64,000 nucleotides of DNA from Brachyhypopomus gauderio (GCF_052324685.1 NW_027506911.1:712001-776000), one strand, 5' to 3'; positions 30,123-42,600 are shown, counted from the stretch's first letter. Notes: a model not told the origin generated them from the sequence alone. Made by a program: numbers and translations.

Positions 30123-30329
30123 GTGATCCTCCGTGACCCTCCGCTCATTGCCGAACACAAGAAGGTGCTTTCTACTGAGAAAGAGACATACCTTTACAAG
30201 ACGACAGTGGCAAAAGTCCTGAAGTGGCAAAGTCCTGAAGTTGTTGGCAAATGGTGTGTTGTGAAGTACGAGAGTGACCTATACCCGGGCATCATCATAG
30301 ATACAAGTGAAACACATGTTGAGAATTAG
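30123..30329 (+). CDS. Tudor-like exon of an unidentified gene
   Basis: An acceptor (AGTCTCAG) ends at 30122. The exon reads in one frame to TAG at 30327-30329: LYKTTVAKVLKW, then VVGKWCVVKYESDLYPGIII. The last motif (W/Y-valine, aromatic, YPGxI) looks like a Tudor or similar chromatin-reader strand pattern. I recall similar endings in uncharacterised fish proteins but cannot name one. It sits 22 bp after the retroviral LTR, so upstream exons are probably displaced. It points away from the HECT-like gene. Confidence 0.5.
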   Translation: MILRDPPLIAEHKKVLSTEKETYLYKTTVAKVLKWQSPEVVGKWCVVKYESDLYPGIIIDTSETHVEN

Positions 30330-31117
30330 AGAAGATGTCTTAGAAAAGGCCAGAGAAGTTCACACACACACACACATGTCACATGTCCCTGTTACTCAGT
30401 GTTCATTCCTGTTACCCAATCTTCATTCCTGTTACTTGATTATTCTTAAAAAAAAAAATTAAAGATAAACCACTTTTTTTCCAATTATGTTTGGTGCATC
30501 ATTTATCTATTTGTTTAATACATTACATGATATAAAAAAATATTAATTTCAGGTTTGAGTCTTCTTGAAAAGATAAAAATGGCTTTGCATCTTTTCCAAA
30601 AATATAACATGTGTGCATATATAGTGATGTTTTAGTCATAAATATAAATTATTTGGACATGTAGTCGACCATTTCTTTAAAATAAACACTTTCTTGAGGG
30701 AAAATCGAAGAAATTAGCTGGCATTCTTTTAAACAGGCTTTTTAAATGTCACACAAGTTTTGGTAACAGGACTGAGAAAAATGTAACCATCTTCGGGTTA
30801 GAAACCTTGTAAAAAATAAAATACAGCTGTCTGAGATTGACCAATACATGTTTTGAATAGTTAAATATATGTGTTATTAGATCCAGACTTAAAAAAAGAT
30901 ACAAAATTAAGTTTCATTTGGAAGAGTTCCAACATGCAAATGGCACCCATTCGGTGGAATGACCCATATAGTGGGTGACTCACAGTAGCCTTAACACAGT
31001 CTGGTGAATGTATAGGGCTGTCTGTTGAACATGAAAGTAAACCAGTACTGACTATCAGGATGCACAGGAATGCTGAAAAAAGCATTTGATAAATAAATGA
31101 CAAAAAACCATTTGTTG
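30330..31117. other. No gene recognised
   Basis: AT-rich non-coding sequence with a short CA repeat near 30361. No element boundary is clear. Confidence 0.4.
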
Positions 31118-31410
31118 TCTGAGGAGACTTGACTCAGTATTGTATGTGGGTTGAGGAGACTTGACTTAGTATTGTATGTGGGTTGAGGAGACTTGACTCA
31201 GTATTGTATGTGGGTTGAGGAGACTTGACTCAGTATTGTATGTGGGTTGAGGAGACTTGACTCAGTATTGTATGTGGGTTAAGGAGACTTGACTCAGTAT
31301 TGTATGTGGGTTGAGGAGACTTGACTCAGTATTGTATGTGGGTTGAGGAGACTTGACTCAGTATTGTATGTGTGTTGAGGAGTCTTGACTCAGTATTGTA
31401 TGTGGGTTGG
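31118..31410. repeat. 32-bp minisatellite, ~9 copies
   Basis: The unit TGAGGAGACTTGACTCAG plus TATTGTATGTGGGT repeats about nine times with only a few substitutions. Confidence 0.93.
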
Positions 31411-31815
31411 GCACATTTGGGGCTCTAGGAACAACTGCAGCATTTACAGCTTGCAGATAGTAAGTCTTTCCAGTGAGAAGAGTTGGAGTACAGTGCTGTT
31501 CCCCATAAGCCTTTCCAGTGAGAAGTGAGAGTATAAATGCAACCTTAGCGGCCCGGACAGATTTGGCTGATAAGCAAAGTGCAGCTCACACTGGACTACA
31601 AATCCTTCACAACGTCAAGGGTGGCCGGCGTACGGCTTGGGTGGAGCGATACGGCAGCGTCCTACCTCGGGGGTGGTGGAGCTGGCCGGTGTGGTTTGAG
31701 TGGAGAGCGTTTGCAGGCAGCTCTTGCTGCTGCTGTCCTATCACGGCTTGCTGAGCAGCTAAGATGGCGGCACCTCTGTGGTGTTCACACTGCTGCTGGT
31801 CCGCTGAGTATTCTG
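31411..31815. other. Unassigned, with a TATA-like box
   Basis: A TATAAATGC at about 31531 follows two copies of CTTTCCAGTGAGAAG. GC-rich sequence with short ORFs follows. It may be an LTR or promoter fragment; I cannot assign it. Confidence 0.3.
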
Positions 31816-32212
31816 TGACATCATGGATGCAGCAGGAGGCGAGAGTAAGGCAGGTCATTTTTAATATCTATAGCAACAAAACTGAACAAAAGCTTCACCA
31901 GAATGAAGCTGAGCTTGAAAGCTGAGAGCTTCAGAACAGTAACTGAGCAGCAATCTCAAATAAGCACACGGTAAATGCTTCTGATGTTGTTCAGAGTGTG
32001 AAACACAGACTGGAACTCGTGGGGCAGTAGAACACTCAGCACTGAACGGCTGGACCTGTGAGGGTTTTAAAGCAGATGGGTAATGTGCAGCAGGTGTGTG
32101 TAACTAAAGAGGGGCGTGTCAGTATGTTGGTGACTGAACGGGGGGCGGAGCTGCCGAGGTGTGTCGTTGTGTGGGCGTTTCCCCTGTGCTCAGAGACCCG
32201 CCTACCATGACA
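31816..32212 (-). repeat. Diverged LTR-like sequence
   Basis: It starts TGTGACATC, ends CCATGACA, and has the layout of the solo LTRs at 3356 and 35922 (GGAGGCGAGAGTAAGGCAGG near the start, GGGGCGTGTCAGTATG late). No matching target duplication is visible. Confidence 0.45.
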
Positions 32213-32511
32213 TAAATTCAGTACACTGAGTATTTCAGTTACTTTTGGTTTCAGCTAATAAAAAATGGCTATACGGGATTGCTTAAAAGTTTCTTTTTTT
32301 ATGCAAACAAAGCAGGGCACCTTTTTTTTTTTAGGGTCGTGCCTCTTGTCTTTTTACAGGTTTTTACGACTGCTAACATGTGTTTCCCAATACTTGAGAT
32401 ACATTTTCAAAACTCTAAACACAGCAACACATTTACCTCATACAAATAGCCAAATAGTTAATATTGTGTTGTGTTCAAAAGTGCATTTTCTTTACTAAAT
32501 ACCAACTCTGC
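32213..32511. other. No gene recognised
   Basis: AT-rich sequence with no assignable element. Confidence 0.4.
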
Positions 32512-35500
32512 ATTTCAAGATTCAAAGTGTTTATTGTCATATGCTCAAAGGGGACAGGTTTCCTTAGATACAGTGAAAAACTTACTTTGCTCCTCGCTAA
32601 GAATGCCACAGGAAATATACACTAAATAAAATAATAATATAATAATAAACCTAAGCTACTACAATAGAGAATCTTAAATTTACACCAGAGAATAAATGAA
32701 ACAAAATGTACAATGTATAAGTTACAGTGATGTGTTGTAAAGTGCAACAGTGCGATTGTAGACATTGTGACAGTGGAGTGTCAATATGAGGCAGTAAGGT
32801 GCAAGTTATTCCTGAGGAAGAGCTCTTTATCAGTGATTACGCATCACACTTCTGTACCCATGTCTGGACAGTCTAAAGTGTGAGGAGTCATTTCTGATTC
32901 AGAACTCTGATTGTGGTGGGGAAGAAGGAGTTCTTTAATCTGGAGGTCTTGCACATCATGCTCCTGTACCTCCGGCCTGAGGGCAGAGGTTTGAACAGTC
33001 CGTGCTGGGGGTGGATGGGGTCTTTGATGATGGTGGCAGCTTTCCTTCGGACTCTGTGGTTATAGATGCTCTGCAGAGAGTGCAGTGGAGAATTGGTGGT
33101 GATCTCTGCAGTCTTCACCACTCTCTGCAAGCACTTGCGGTCCATCTCGGTCAGGCTGCCGTACCACACGATGATGCAGCTGGTTAGGAGGCTCTCAATG
33201 ATGCAACTGTAGAAGTTGGTGAGGATCACAGGAGACATCCCAAACTTCTTCAGCCTCCTCAGGAAGTACAGCCGCTGTTGAGCCTTCCTGACTAGCTGCC
33301 TGGTGTTCAGTGACCATGTGAGGTCCTCACTGATGTGGACCCCCAGGTACTTAAAGCTGCCCACCCTCTCCACCTCGAGCTCCCGGATGAAAAGTGACAG
33401 ATGAGCTCTCCTCTCTTTCCTCATGTCCACTATCAGCTCCGTCGTCTTGTCCGTGTTGAGGGTAAGGTTGTTTTCATCACACCATGACACCAGTCTGGTC
33501 ACCTCCCTCCTGTAAGCTGCTTCATCTCCTCCAGTGATACGTCTTATCACTGCGGTGTCATCAGCAAATTTCAGGATGATGTTGTCCTTGTGGGAGGCGA
33601 CGCAGTCATGGGTGAACAGGGTGTAGAGAATAGGGCTGAGGACGCAGCCCTATGGAGTGCCGGTGTAGGTGGTGATGCTGGCTGAAGTCCTGTTGCTAAT
33701 CTTGACAGACTGGGGCCTGCCCGTCAGGAAGTCCATAAGCCAGTCACAGAGGGTGGGGTGCAGGCCGAGTGTGGAGAGTTTGTGTGTGAGCCTGCGCGTG
33801 ATGACCGTATTGAAGGCCGAACTGTAGTCCACAAAGAGCATCCTGATGTAGGAGTCTTTGTTTTCCAGGTGGGAGAGGGAGTAATGAAGGGCAGCAGCGA
33901 CTGCGTCCGAGGTGGACCTGTTGTGGCGGTAGGCGTACTGCAGGGGGTCCAGGTGTGGACCTCCCAGTGCTAGTGCTGGAGGTTTCGAAGTGGGTGTAGA
34001 AGGTGTTGAGGTCGTCAGGTAGGCTGTCTGTGGAGCTGATGTTGCTGGTGGTAGTCCTGTAGTCGGTGATGTGTTGTAGGCCCCGCCACATCTGCCTGGA
34101 GTCAGCAGTGGAGTAGAAGCCATCCAGTTTCTCCCTGTACTGCCTCTTGGCTGCTGTGATGGCTTTCTTCAGTCTGTACTTCGCAGCTTTGTACTCCGTC
34201 TCATTGCCTGATCTGTATGCAAGAGAGCGAGCACGTAGCATGAGCGTGCACGTAGCATGTGTCGTACTTGACTGTTAATCCAGGGCTTCTGGTTGGGAAT
34301 CCTCTTCCTTTGTGTGGTGGGCACGATGTTATTCACACACGTGCTGATGTAACCCGACACATGTTCAGCATATTCCTGAATGTTGAAGAGTCCTCTATAG
34401 TGGCTGCAACTTTGAACACATCCCAGTCTGTTGTAGCAAAGCAGTCCTGCAGTATGCTCTCAGTCTCCGGAGACCATACTTGTACTGTTTTGCTAACCGG
34501 ATTTGTTTGTTTCAGTATTTGTCTGTAAGCTGGGTACATAAACAAGGAGATGTGGTCTGAGTGTCCAAAGTGGGGGCGGGGTGCAGCCCTGTATGCAGAG
34601 GCGGTCTTTGCATAGAGGCGTGGCTAGGCAACTGCCTTGGGCCCCTCCCACTGCAGCCCACTGTATGGGCCCCCTGATTAGCTGACTTATTTCTCGCATA
34701 TTAATGTTGATGGGCCCCCTAGCAAAATTCGCCTTGAGCCCCCAAATTTCTAAGTCCGCCACTGCCTGTATGCACCGCGTACGTTACTGCACACATGATC
34801 CAGGGTGTTTTTGTCACGGGTTGGGACGTCCACGTGTTGGAAATATTTTGGAAGTACAGTCCGTAAGTTGCCCTGGTTGAAATCACCGGCAATGATAAAC
34901 ACGGCCTCAGGGTGAGCCGTCTCTAACGCGCTGATGACGTCATGTAGTTTGCCGAGCGCTGCCGCAGAGTTAGCCCATGGATTAATGTAAACAGCGGCTA
35001 AAAACACAGCACAAATTTCCCGTGGTAGGTAGTAGGGACGGCATTTTAACATCAGAAGCTCAAGGTCTGGTGAACAGTGCTTATACACTGTCTGTATGTC
35101 TCTACCACGCATTGTTTACAGACACACACACCCCTCCACCCTTAGCCTTACCGGAGACTGCTGTGCGATCTCCACGGTGCACAGAGTGAGTCTCTAGCTG
35201 GATAGCGCTGTCCAGTACTCTTTCTGAGAGCCATGTTTCAGTGAAAATCAGAGCGCAGCACTCTCTCGTTTCCCGCTGAGATTTGAGTTTCCCGCAGCAC
35301 TCTCGTTTCCTAGCTCTCAACTCGTCCAGCTTGTTCTCCAATGACTGCATGCTAGCTAGCAAGACGCTAGGCACTGGTGGTCGGCTAGCGTGGGCCTTTA
35401 GCCTAGCATGCAGCCCTCTCCTCTTGCTTCGCTTGCATCGCTGCCTCCGAAGCGCTCTCCTCGGGTCAGCATGCTCACTCACGGTCGGTATGTCTGGGTC

Positions 35501-35593
35501 TTCCTGGTGGTGGTGGTGGCTGCGGGAGCGGACAATGAGTTGAAGCTCCGGTGAAATAAAGCCGCTAAATCCATGGTTATTGTCTGTTGCAAT
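32512..35593 (-). mobile_element. Jockey/Rex1-like LINE, decayed
   Basis: On the minus strand it reads endonuclease start (LIFTETWLSERVLD, KAKGGGVCVSVNNAW, about 35350-35100), linker (NQKPWINSQVRHMLRAR, about 34300), reverse transcriptase ([14 protein letters not shown], about 33840; WCDENNLTLNTDKTTELIV, about 33430) and C-terminus (LPSGRRYRSMM) to a stop at 32888. The 3' end near 32512 carries ATATGACAATAAACAC. The frame is broken several times and an hAT MITE is inserted at 34596-34764. It is close to the LINE at 56862-60380. Confidence 0.85.
34596..34764. mobile_element. hAT-type MITE, 169 bp
   Basis: The ends CAGAGGCGG and CCGCCACTG are imperfect inverted repeats. The 8-bp duplication CCTGTATG flanks it (34588-34595 and 34765-34772). 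Confidence 0.85.
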
Positions 35594-35601
35594 GTCCAGC
35601 G

Positions 35602-35903
35602 CAGGGCTCTCAAGTCTCACGCATTGAGCGTATGACACACGCAATTGACCGTCTTCACACGCTCACACGCCACACTTCCGATTTCACAAGGCGAGAAAAA
35701 AAATCTAGTTTATTTACCTCCGATCCATATCTATGTTGCCCTCCACTGGCGATCAATCGCGATATACAACCCCCCCCCCCCCCCCCCCCCCCGCTCAAAA
35801 ACTTACATTCGCCGCCACCCACCCAAAAACAACTCACGTTTGCCAACCCCCCCCCATCAACAACTCTCACACTCTGACATGAATCCAAAACTTGAGAGCC
35901 CTG
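35602..35903. mobile_element. hAT-type MITE, 302 bp, 14-bp perfect TIRs
   Basis: CAGGGCTCTCAAGT and ACTTGAGAGCCCTG are exact inverted ends. The 8-bp duplication GTCCAGCG lies at 35594-35601 and 35904-35911. It carries a poly-C run near 35769-35792 and no transposase. Confidence 0.92.
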
Positions 35904-35921
35904 GTCCAGCGGCAACATACT

Positions 35922-36245
35922 TGTGACGCTGGGACAGAGGCAGCCGAAGGCGAGGGTTGCAACAAATGCTCTTTATTATCCATAAGGGAATAAACAAAAG
36001 AATAACTGCACAGCAGTCAGCTTGGCACTTCCACAATACAGCTGGTTCTGAAGACAGAGAGATCCAGCGTCGAGCTCCAGCGGGGCAATGTGCAGCACTG
36101 GATCAAACGACCTGCAGGAATAAAAAGGTGCACAACCTAATAAGGAACAGGTGTTAGTATTCTGGTGAACGGGGGCGTGTGTTAGGAAGTGGTGCGAGAG
36201 GCTACACGCGCCCTCTGGTGGCGACCTGGCCTCCCCACCGTGACA
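35922..36245 (-). mobile_element. Solo LTR (324 bp) with 5-bp TSD
   Basis: TGTGACG...CCGTGACA flanked by ATACT (35917-35921 and 36246-36250). Same family as 3356-3756. A minus-strand AATAAAGAGC supports minus orientation. Confidence 0.85.
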
Positions 36246-36527
36246 ATACTGTCTACACAATGAGTGATATTTACTGTTAGGTACTATATGGAATGTAGAT
36301 TAGACAAAAAAGGAGTCAGTAACAGTTTTGCAGTAAAGGGTATATTTTACTGTATTAGGGACATTACTGCAAATTGTGGCCTAACCTAAAAAATAATTAC
36401 CATAATTAGCCATGGTCCCATTTGTGTAAAAATACACATATACAAAAAAAGCCACACAAAGAGGAAAAAAACAGAATACAAAACTGAACAGTCTTGTTAC
36501 GTGTAATGTAACTGGTCTTCAGCAGTT

Positions 36528-36990
36528 GGCCACATGTTTTCATCCACATCACATCTGATGTTGGCCCTTGCCATGCACCTGGGATAGAAAAGCTTGGTAT
36601 GCCTTATTCACCCCTGGCAGTCTTCAGCTGAAATGTCTCTGCAGCCGGGATCCATTGCATGCAGCAGGGACATTTGGTCATGGTGCCGATGATCATACAC
36701 CTTCCACCTCCAGACTGAAAAACGTTCCTCAGTGGGGTTGAAGAAAGGCGAGTAGTGCAGGAGGAAAAGGGACATCACTCTTGGATGGTCTATAAACCAG
36801 TTTGTGATGACATGAGAATGACAGAATGCTACACTGTCCCATCACAAATATCACGTGTTTCCTCCCACCTGTTCCCTTTCTGCTTCTGGAACCAGTTGTT
36901 GGTAGAGTTCATTCAAAAACGAAAGAAGGAGGTCACTGTTATAGAGACCAATCTGGCATTTGTGAAGGACCAAACCAGCACTTGAGATTG
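36528..36990 (-). pseudogene. IS630/Tc1-like transposase fragment
   Basis: Minus-strand translation gives NSDLLLSFLNELYQQLVPEA, then WDSVAFCHSHVITNWFIDH, YSPFFNPTEERFSVWRWKVY and RCMARANIRCDVDENMWP, interrupted by stops and at least one frame change. The WDxVxFH-like Asp and the NPTEE Glu match the DDE pattern of IS630-Tc1 transposases. The N-terminal HTH is not visible. Confidence 0.75.
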
Positions 36991-37369
36991 CAGGACAAAT
37001 TGTTATATTTGCTCCTCTCTGACCTGGTACATTACTGTACTTAATTTTATTTCATTGATCTATATGTGCAAAAAAAAATGTGTATTACAGTAATAGCTTT
37101 TCAGCTGTCTTTGTTTTTGCAGAACTTTGCATTTTATAAAATATTTTTGGTTTTGAACCTTAGGTTTTCATTATTGACATGCTGTGTGCAAGCATTTGTA
37201 AATAAGACAAAATGATTCAGAATTTTGTTATTGGATAACCTTGTGTGTATAGAAAATGTAAGCATTATAGAAACATGTTAAATGACTGATTTTGTGCAGA
37301 AACGACATGGATTGTACTAATTGTAACTGTTTGGACAAACGCATGTTAGCAGTCATAAAAAACTAAATA
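36991..37369. other. No gene recognised
   Basis: AT-rich sequence that may be the end of the IS630-like element. Confidence 0.35.
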
Positions 37370-37545
37370 AGATCGTATTATTTGTTGAAAGCCCCACAAT
37401 CAATGAGAATCGCCACCCAAAAAGAGAAATAGGTTTTAGCAATAGGTATTTTATCAGTTGTTTTTGTGTTTTTTTTTATCCAATATCACTTGATTACTGT
37501 AAATCTTGGTACTACAGAGTAATAAACACACAGAGAGTCCGTAGA
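37370..37545 (+). repeat. Second copy of the 4215-4400 repeat
   Basis: Same orientation and order (GTATTATTTGTTGAAAGCCC, then ATAGGTATT.TATCAGTTG). Confidence 0.7.
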
Positions 37546-37950
37546 GGTTCATCACCTAAATGACATCACTTCCTGTGACGAGTCGATATCGAAAGTAACT
37601 AAAGCAAAGCGAGTACGTCACAAAGCGGGTACGTCACTCCCCGCCGCTACAGAAGAGCAGACGGAGTGTTTCGTTGTAAGTTAATTATCCTTCAATATGA
37701 CTTACTGGCGTGCGGATTAAAGGACAGTCATTTACCTTGGGCTTAACTACTTTTACCGAGTATGCTACTTTTTAAACCGCGTTTGGTGTAAAGTTTTATT
37801 CTCGTTACATAAAAGCGAAAGTGTACAGATGTAGATGGACTACGGGTCGCCCCGTTTCATCACGGAAGTGTCTGGTCCAACTACATAAATGTCTGGGTCT
37901 GAAATACACTCGATATTCTGTTTTCATCTTATGCGGTCATCTTGTAAATC

Positions 37951-38024
37951 ATGTAAAGCTGCTTTGTGACAACATGTGTTGTGAAAAGCGCTATACAAAT
38001 ATATTTGATTTGATTTGATTTGAT
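37951..38024 (+). mobile_element. L2 3'-tail fragment
   Basis: AAAGCTGCTTTGTGACAAC, then AAAAGCGCTATACAAAT and a terminal TTGATTTGATTTGATT repeat: only the L2 3' end. Confidence 0.85.
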
Positions 38025-38410
38025 CTTCTGAATGGTTATTTTTAAGTATATCATCGGTAAAACGTCTCGTCGATATGCTGCATTTAGCCTGAATGTTTCG
38101 ACGTTACGTTTCACATACGCGCATGCGCATGATCTTTCGTTCTGTTTTGATTGCGGATACGCAAATGTATTTGGTTAATCCTGAACTAGATTATATGAAT
38201 ATTCAGATTTCATTTGCACTGGTTTTAACTCTGTAGAGCTGGACAATATTGATCATTTAAAATATTTAATGTCATGACAACAAATGTCACACATTGTTGC
38301 ATCAGTCTTATATATTTATGAGGTACTGACTCATACTGCAGTGACATCAGGTTCATTATAATCAGTGTTTCAGTGTCCTGCTCCTCCTCTTCATGATGAA
38401 CTGTTGACAG
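38025..38410. other. Upstream of first visible NLR exon
   Basis: No clear ORF. A further 5' exon or promoter of the NLR gene may lie here or between 37560 and 37700, but I cannot place it. Confidence 0.3.
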
Positions 38411-38778
38411 GGAGCAGAGAGCAGCATCTCCAGTGTCCAGCTGTGTGTGTGAGAAGAGGAACAACTCCATGATGGAGACTCATATCTCCAGCAGTGGAGG
38501 AGGAACCTCTGACCCAAAGTGAGGAGCTTTACATCAGCACTTAATCTGAGGAAACAGGAAGAGGAAATATTCAGGATGAATGAGATGTAGTGAAGGACGT
38601 AATTACTCAACACTTTCATTGTCTTCATCAGGATGAAGAGAGCAGCATTTTCAGCACCCAGCTGTGTGCCTATGAAGAGTGAATCATCTCCAGTATCCAG
38701 CTGTGTGTCTATGAAGAGTAACAAGTCCATGTTTGATCCTCCTTACTTCAGTAGTGGACCTGTGACCTCTGACCCACA
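38411..38778 (+). CDS. NLR N-terminal peptide exons (two)
   Basis: Exon 38411-38518 encodes [15 protein letters not shown]...TSDPK. Exon 38632-38778 encodes two copies of an SCVxMKS unit and ends TSDPQ. The second exon is a multiple of three with symmetric phases, so it can be skipped or duplicated without breaking the frame. Confidence 0.8.
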
Positions 38779-39572
38779 GTGAGTGACGTATTACACACAA
38801 AGATTCTTTAATCAGATTGAAAGTATTTTAAGTCTTCATTCTCCACATTTTCCTCTGTCTCTTCCTCCTCAGTTCTTGCGTATGTGTGGAGGGAGTAAAT
38901 ATTTGTGGTTACTAAGTCCCACATTAAAGCCAGTACCACTGAATTATCCTTAAACAAACAAGGAACAGAGTAATAAAAAATAAGACAGACTCCAAGATCA
39001 CTTGAAGGGTGTCAGGGCTGGCTCCAGGGCTGGTCCTTCTGTCGTCATCAGGAGAAGCCCACCTCAGCTCAATCAGCGGTGATGGCCTGTACCTGTTGTC
39101 CTGGTGTTATAAGGAAGACAGATACAGTGTCTCACCGCTGAGTTGTCTGACTACTTTGCTGCCAACTGGCTCTCTGTGTTACATTGCATTTAATTGTTTC
39201 TCCACCCGGTCTCTCTTGAGTTTTTATTTTTCTTTTACTCTGTTTATTCGAGTACTTACCTCCTGCGTTGCTCCCTGGCCTTTCTCAAGTTTTCTTCCCA
39301 CTGTCTATTTCCTATCCATTTGGTTTTGTTTTTGGGAAGGGTTTTTTGATTTTCACCTAGTGTGTACAGATACAAGGTGTTTCTAATATAGTATCTGGTA
39401 AGGCACCATGCACATAAACATTATTATTATTATTATCACCAGAGTTAAAGTCAGGTGCAGGTTTTCTGTGTTTGTTGTCACTACAGCATTTGGGTTCAGT
39501 GTCCCTCAGTCTGGGAGCTCAGAGAACCGTGACATGTTCAAGTGTGTTGGGTTATTGCACATGTATCACATT

Positions 39573-39613
<41 letters not shown>

Positions 39614-42600
39614 GTACAGAAGCCCGAATATAACATGTATTCATGTCTATAAAATGTAGATTTTCCATTAACGTTGTTGTTCTGTTTGTCCACAGTGCCC
39701 AAAACAAACCTTTAAAGATTTCTAAAGACAAACTGAAGTCAGTATTCAAGGTGTGTGTCACGGTGAGGCGGCCCCCTACTGGTCGCCTCCGTCCACAGCG
39801 GCTGTTGTTGTTGTTGTTTTGTTACGTCGTATGCGTCCCTCGGGTGGGCGGAGCCCGTGATTCGTCTCACCTGAGGGTTGTTTGTTTGCCTATATACGTC
39901 TTGTCTTTGTACCAGTTGACCGCTGGTCATTATATCCTTAATTTGGAGATATTGCACAGGTTTTTGGTTTGCACACTTTCTATTAAACCATCCTTTTTCC
40001 CTGAGACTTGGCGTGATCACTTCCTTTTTAGTTGCTCACCCTGCCCGTCACAGTGTGTACTTGTCTGTATGTGTGTGTGTCCCTTCTCTCGTTAGTCTGT
40101 CCTATTTAAGCTCTGTCCCTTCTCTTGATAGTCTGTCCTATTTAAGCTCTGTTGATTCTCTTGTTCTGTGGTGGTTCTTGTATTGGGAGATATTGTATTA
40201 TGTTCTGTCTTGCTTGAGCTCTGTGGTTGTATTCTGAATATTTGAATTATGTTTATTGTGTGAGTGGGTGAAGGGTCTTATCATTAGTGTGTGTTGAGAT
40301 TACAAATCATGATGAGACTTTGTGGCTTTACTGGTTCATGTTTTACTTTAATGCCTATTGGTAATTTAGCCGATGATGAACAAAAGTCAAATGTATAAAG
40401 CTGTGTGTTATGCTGTGTTATGGCTTTATAAAACTATGTACAATTGAAACTTTTATATTAGAATTACGTTCTTATAAACCATAATGTCCACAGGACCACC
40501 CAGTCCCTCTCAGTTCAGTCCTCTCTTATGTTTAATGGATTATCCTGTGTTATAATCATCTGTCTGTAACACTGTAGTTTTACGGATACTGTTTATTCAG
40601 GAGCTGGAGCACAAAATCATCTCTCTGGTGAAAAATGAGCTGAAGAGATTCAAGAAGAATCTACTGAGTCCAGATTACCCAGCATGCACTGAGAGACAGG
40701 TGGAGGATGAGGAGGATCAGAGCAGTGTCAGAGAGGGGGTGATGAAGATCACACTGCACGTCCTGAGGAACATGAACCAGACAGACCTCGCTAACACACT
40801 ACAAACCAGTAAGAGCTCTGGGTCATGACAACATAACATCACTTTATTACTTCAGAGGGAGGACAATGTTAGTGAATCTCAGTTCACAATGAGGATCTTA
40901 AATCAGTGTTGGTCTGTCCTCAGTTGACCTCCCTTCAGTGTAGTCTGCTCAGGTGCAGACTCAAGACTCTCCTATATTTATCACTGTTGTCATGTGACTG
41001 TAGAATAGTGAAGTTTTGAGGATACATTGTTATTCTTTAGAACTGAGATTTGACCAATCAGATTTGACCACAGGTCACTGTCTCATGATGTCATACACAG
41101 GTGTGTTTTCTATTTCCCTCCATTGTCTCTCAGATGACCAGTCTGCTAGTTGTAGGTCTCCTCAGTCAGGTGACAGTTACCAGTGTGTGTGGTGGAACTT
41201 CAGCTGGTGTAATGGCTTCCTCCATGAACCCATGTGTTCTCAATGTCATTATTGATACCCAGACACTCTAACCTACCTCTAATTTAACTCTTACAGTATT
41301 TAAATTTCCTGAGTGTACTGTATGTAATAGGGATGCAAATGATTAATCGACTTTCGATTAATTGTCGATTAAGACGTTACTCGATCAAAATGTATTAATC
41401 ACGATTAATCGTTAGAGAGCGCTCCTGTAGTAACTTGAACAGAGTGTAAGAACGAGAGGTGAACACGTGTCGCGAAAGACCAGAGTGGAAAACAAAATGA
41501 AGCGGGCGAAAAGACGTGCGGTGTGGGACCATTTTGAAGCGGGTTCGGGAAACGAGGCAGAAACTGCGTAATCCAGAAAATCCCGAGGAGGGAAACTTTA
41601 TTTTCCACGCAACGCAGGCGCCGCTCTCCCAGTGTCACTTAAAGGGCCAAGTGCCTGTCTGTTAGGGAATTCGCTGCGAGGAGTAGTAGTCGCTACAATT
41701 TCAACATTGTTAATTTAGGCTAAGAAGTCAAATGTTCTCTGTGTAATGCGGTATTGAAGTACAACAGTTCCACTAGCTCACTCAATTATCATTTGAACAC
41801 CGTGCATGCAGCTGTCCTGCATATCACCAGTGCACCTGGTCAACCTAAAATCACAGCTACACTGGGAAGGCGAGCGTTTTCGAAGCTCGCTATGAAAAAT
41901 GAAGAGTGAGCTAAAACAAAGCTAGCTACCACTACTGCTGTAGCCCTTACAACAGATTGTTGGACGACTCTAACAACATAAAGTTACATTACCGTGACGT
42001 GCCACTACACTGACGAGAACTGGCAGCTAAAATCTGCAGTGCTGATTACGACGAACATGTCGGACAGACACACCGTTGACAATTTAGCTGACAAGCTCAA
42101 TGATGTTGTGGAGACTTGGGCACTCTCCGGTCGCGTTACAGCGTGTGTTCACGACAACGCTAGAAACATTGTCCAAGCATAGGCTCAATAATATTCTGTT
42201 TGGCTCTCTATTTAATTTCTTCTTTAAATTTTTTTTTACATTTTTTTAAAATGTCTAATGTTTCAAATGCAAGAACGGAGTCAGTCCTTAATTTATTCCT
42301 TTTTTAAATGAAAGAATGTATTTTGTTATACCATAAAAAATTCCTAATGCATAATTACTTGAGCAATATATCATATAATACAATATAATTATCATAATAT
42401 ATACTTTTTGACCAAAGTGTTTTAACTACACTGCTCAAAAAAATAAAGGGAACACTTAAACAACACAATGTAACTCCAAGTCATCCACACTTCGTGTTCA
42501 GATAGGAAACAACACTGATTGTGAATCAATTTCAACTGCTCTTGTGCAAATGGAACAGACAACGGGTAGAAATGAGAGATTTTCAACTGATTTCAAAGAT

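Noticed and set aside
31518-31858. Short ORFs in GC-rich sequence near a TATA-like box
   Set aside because: No recognisable domain, no splice signals; likely LTR or UTR sequence.
39552-39761. Minus-strand ORF with a poly-Asp run
   Set aside because: Comes from an ATC trinucleotide microsatellite at about 39571-39612.
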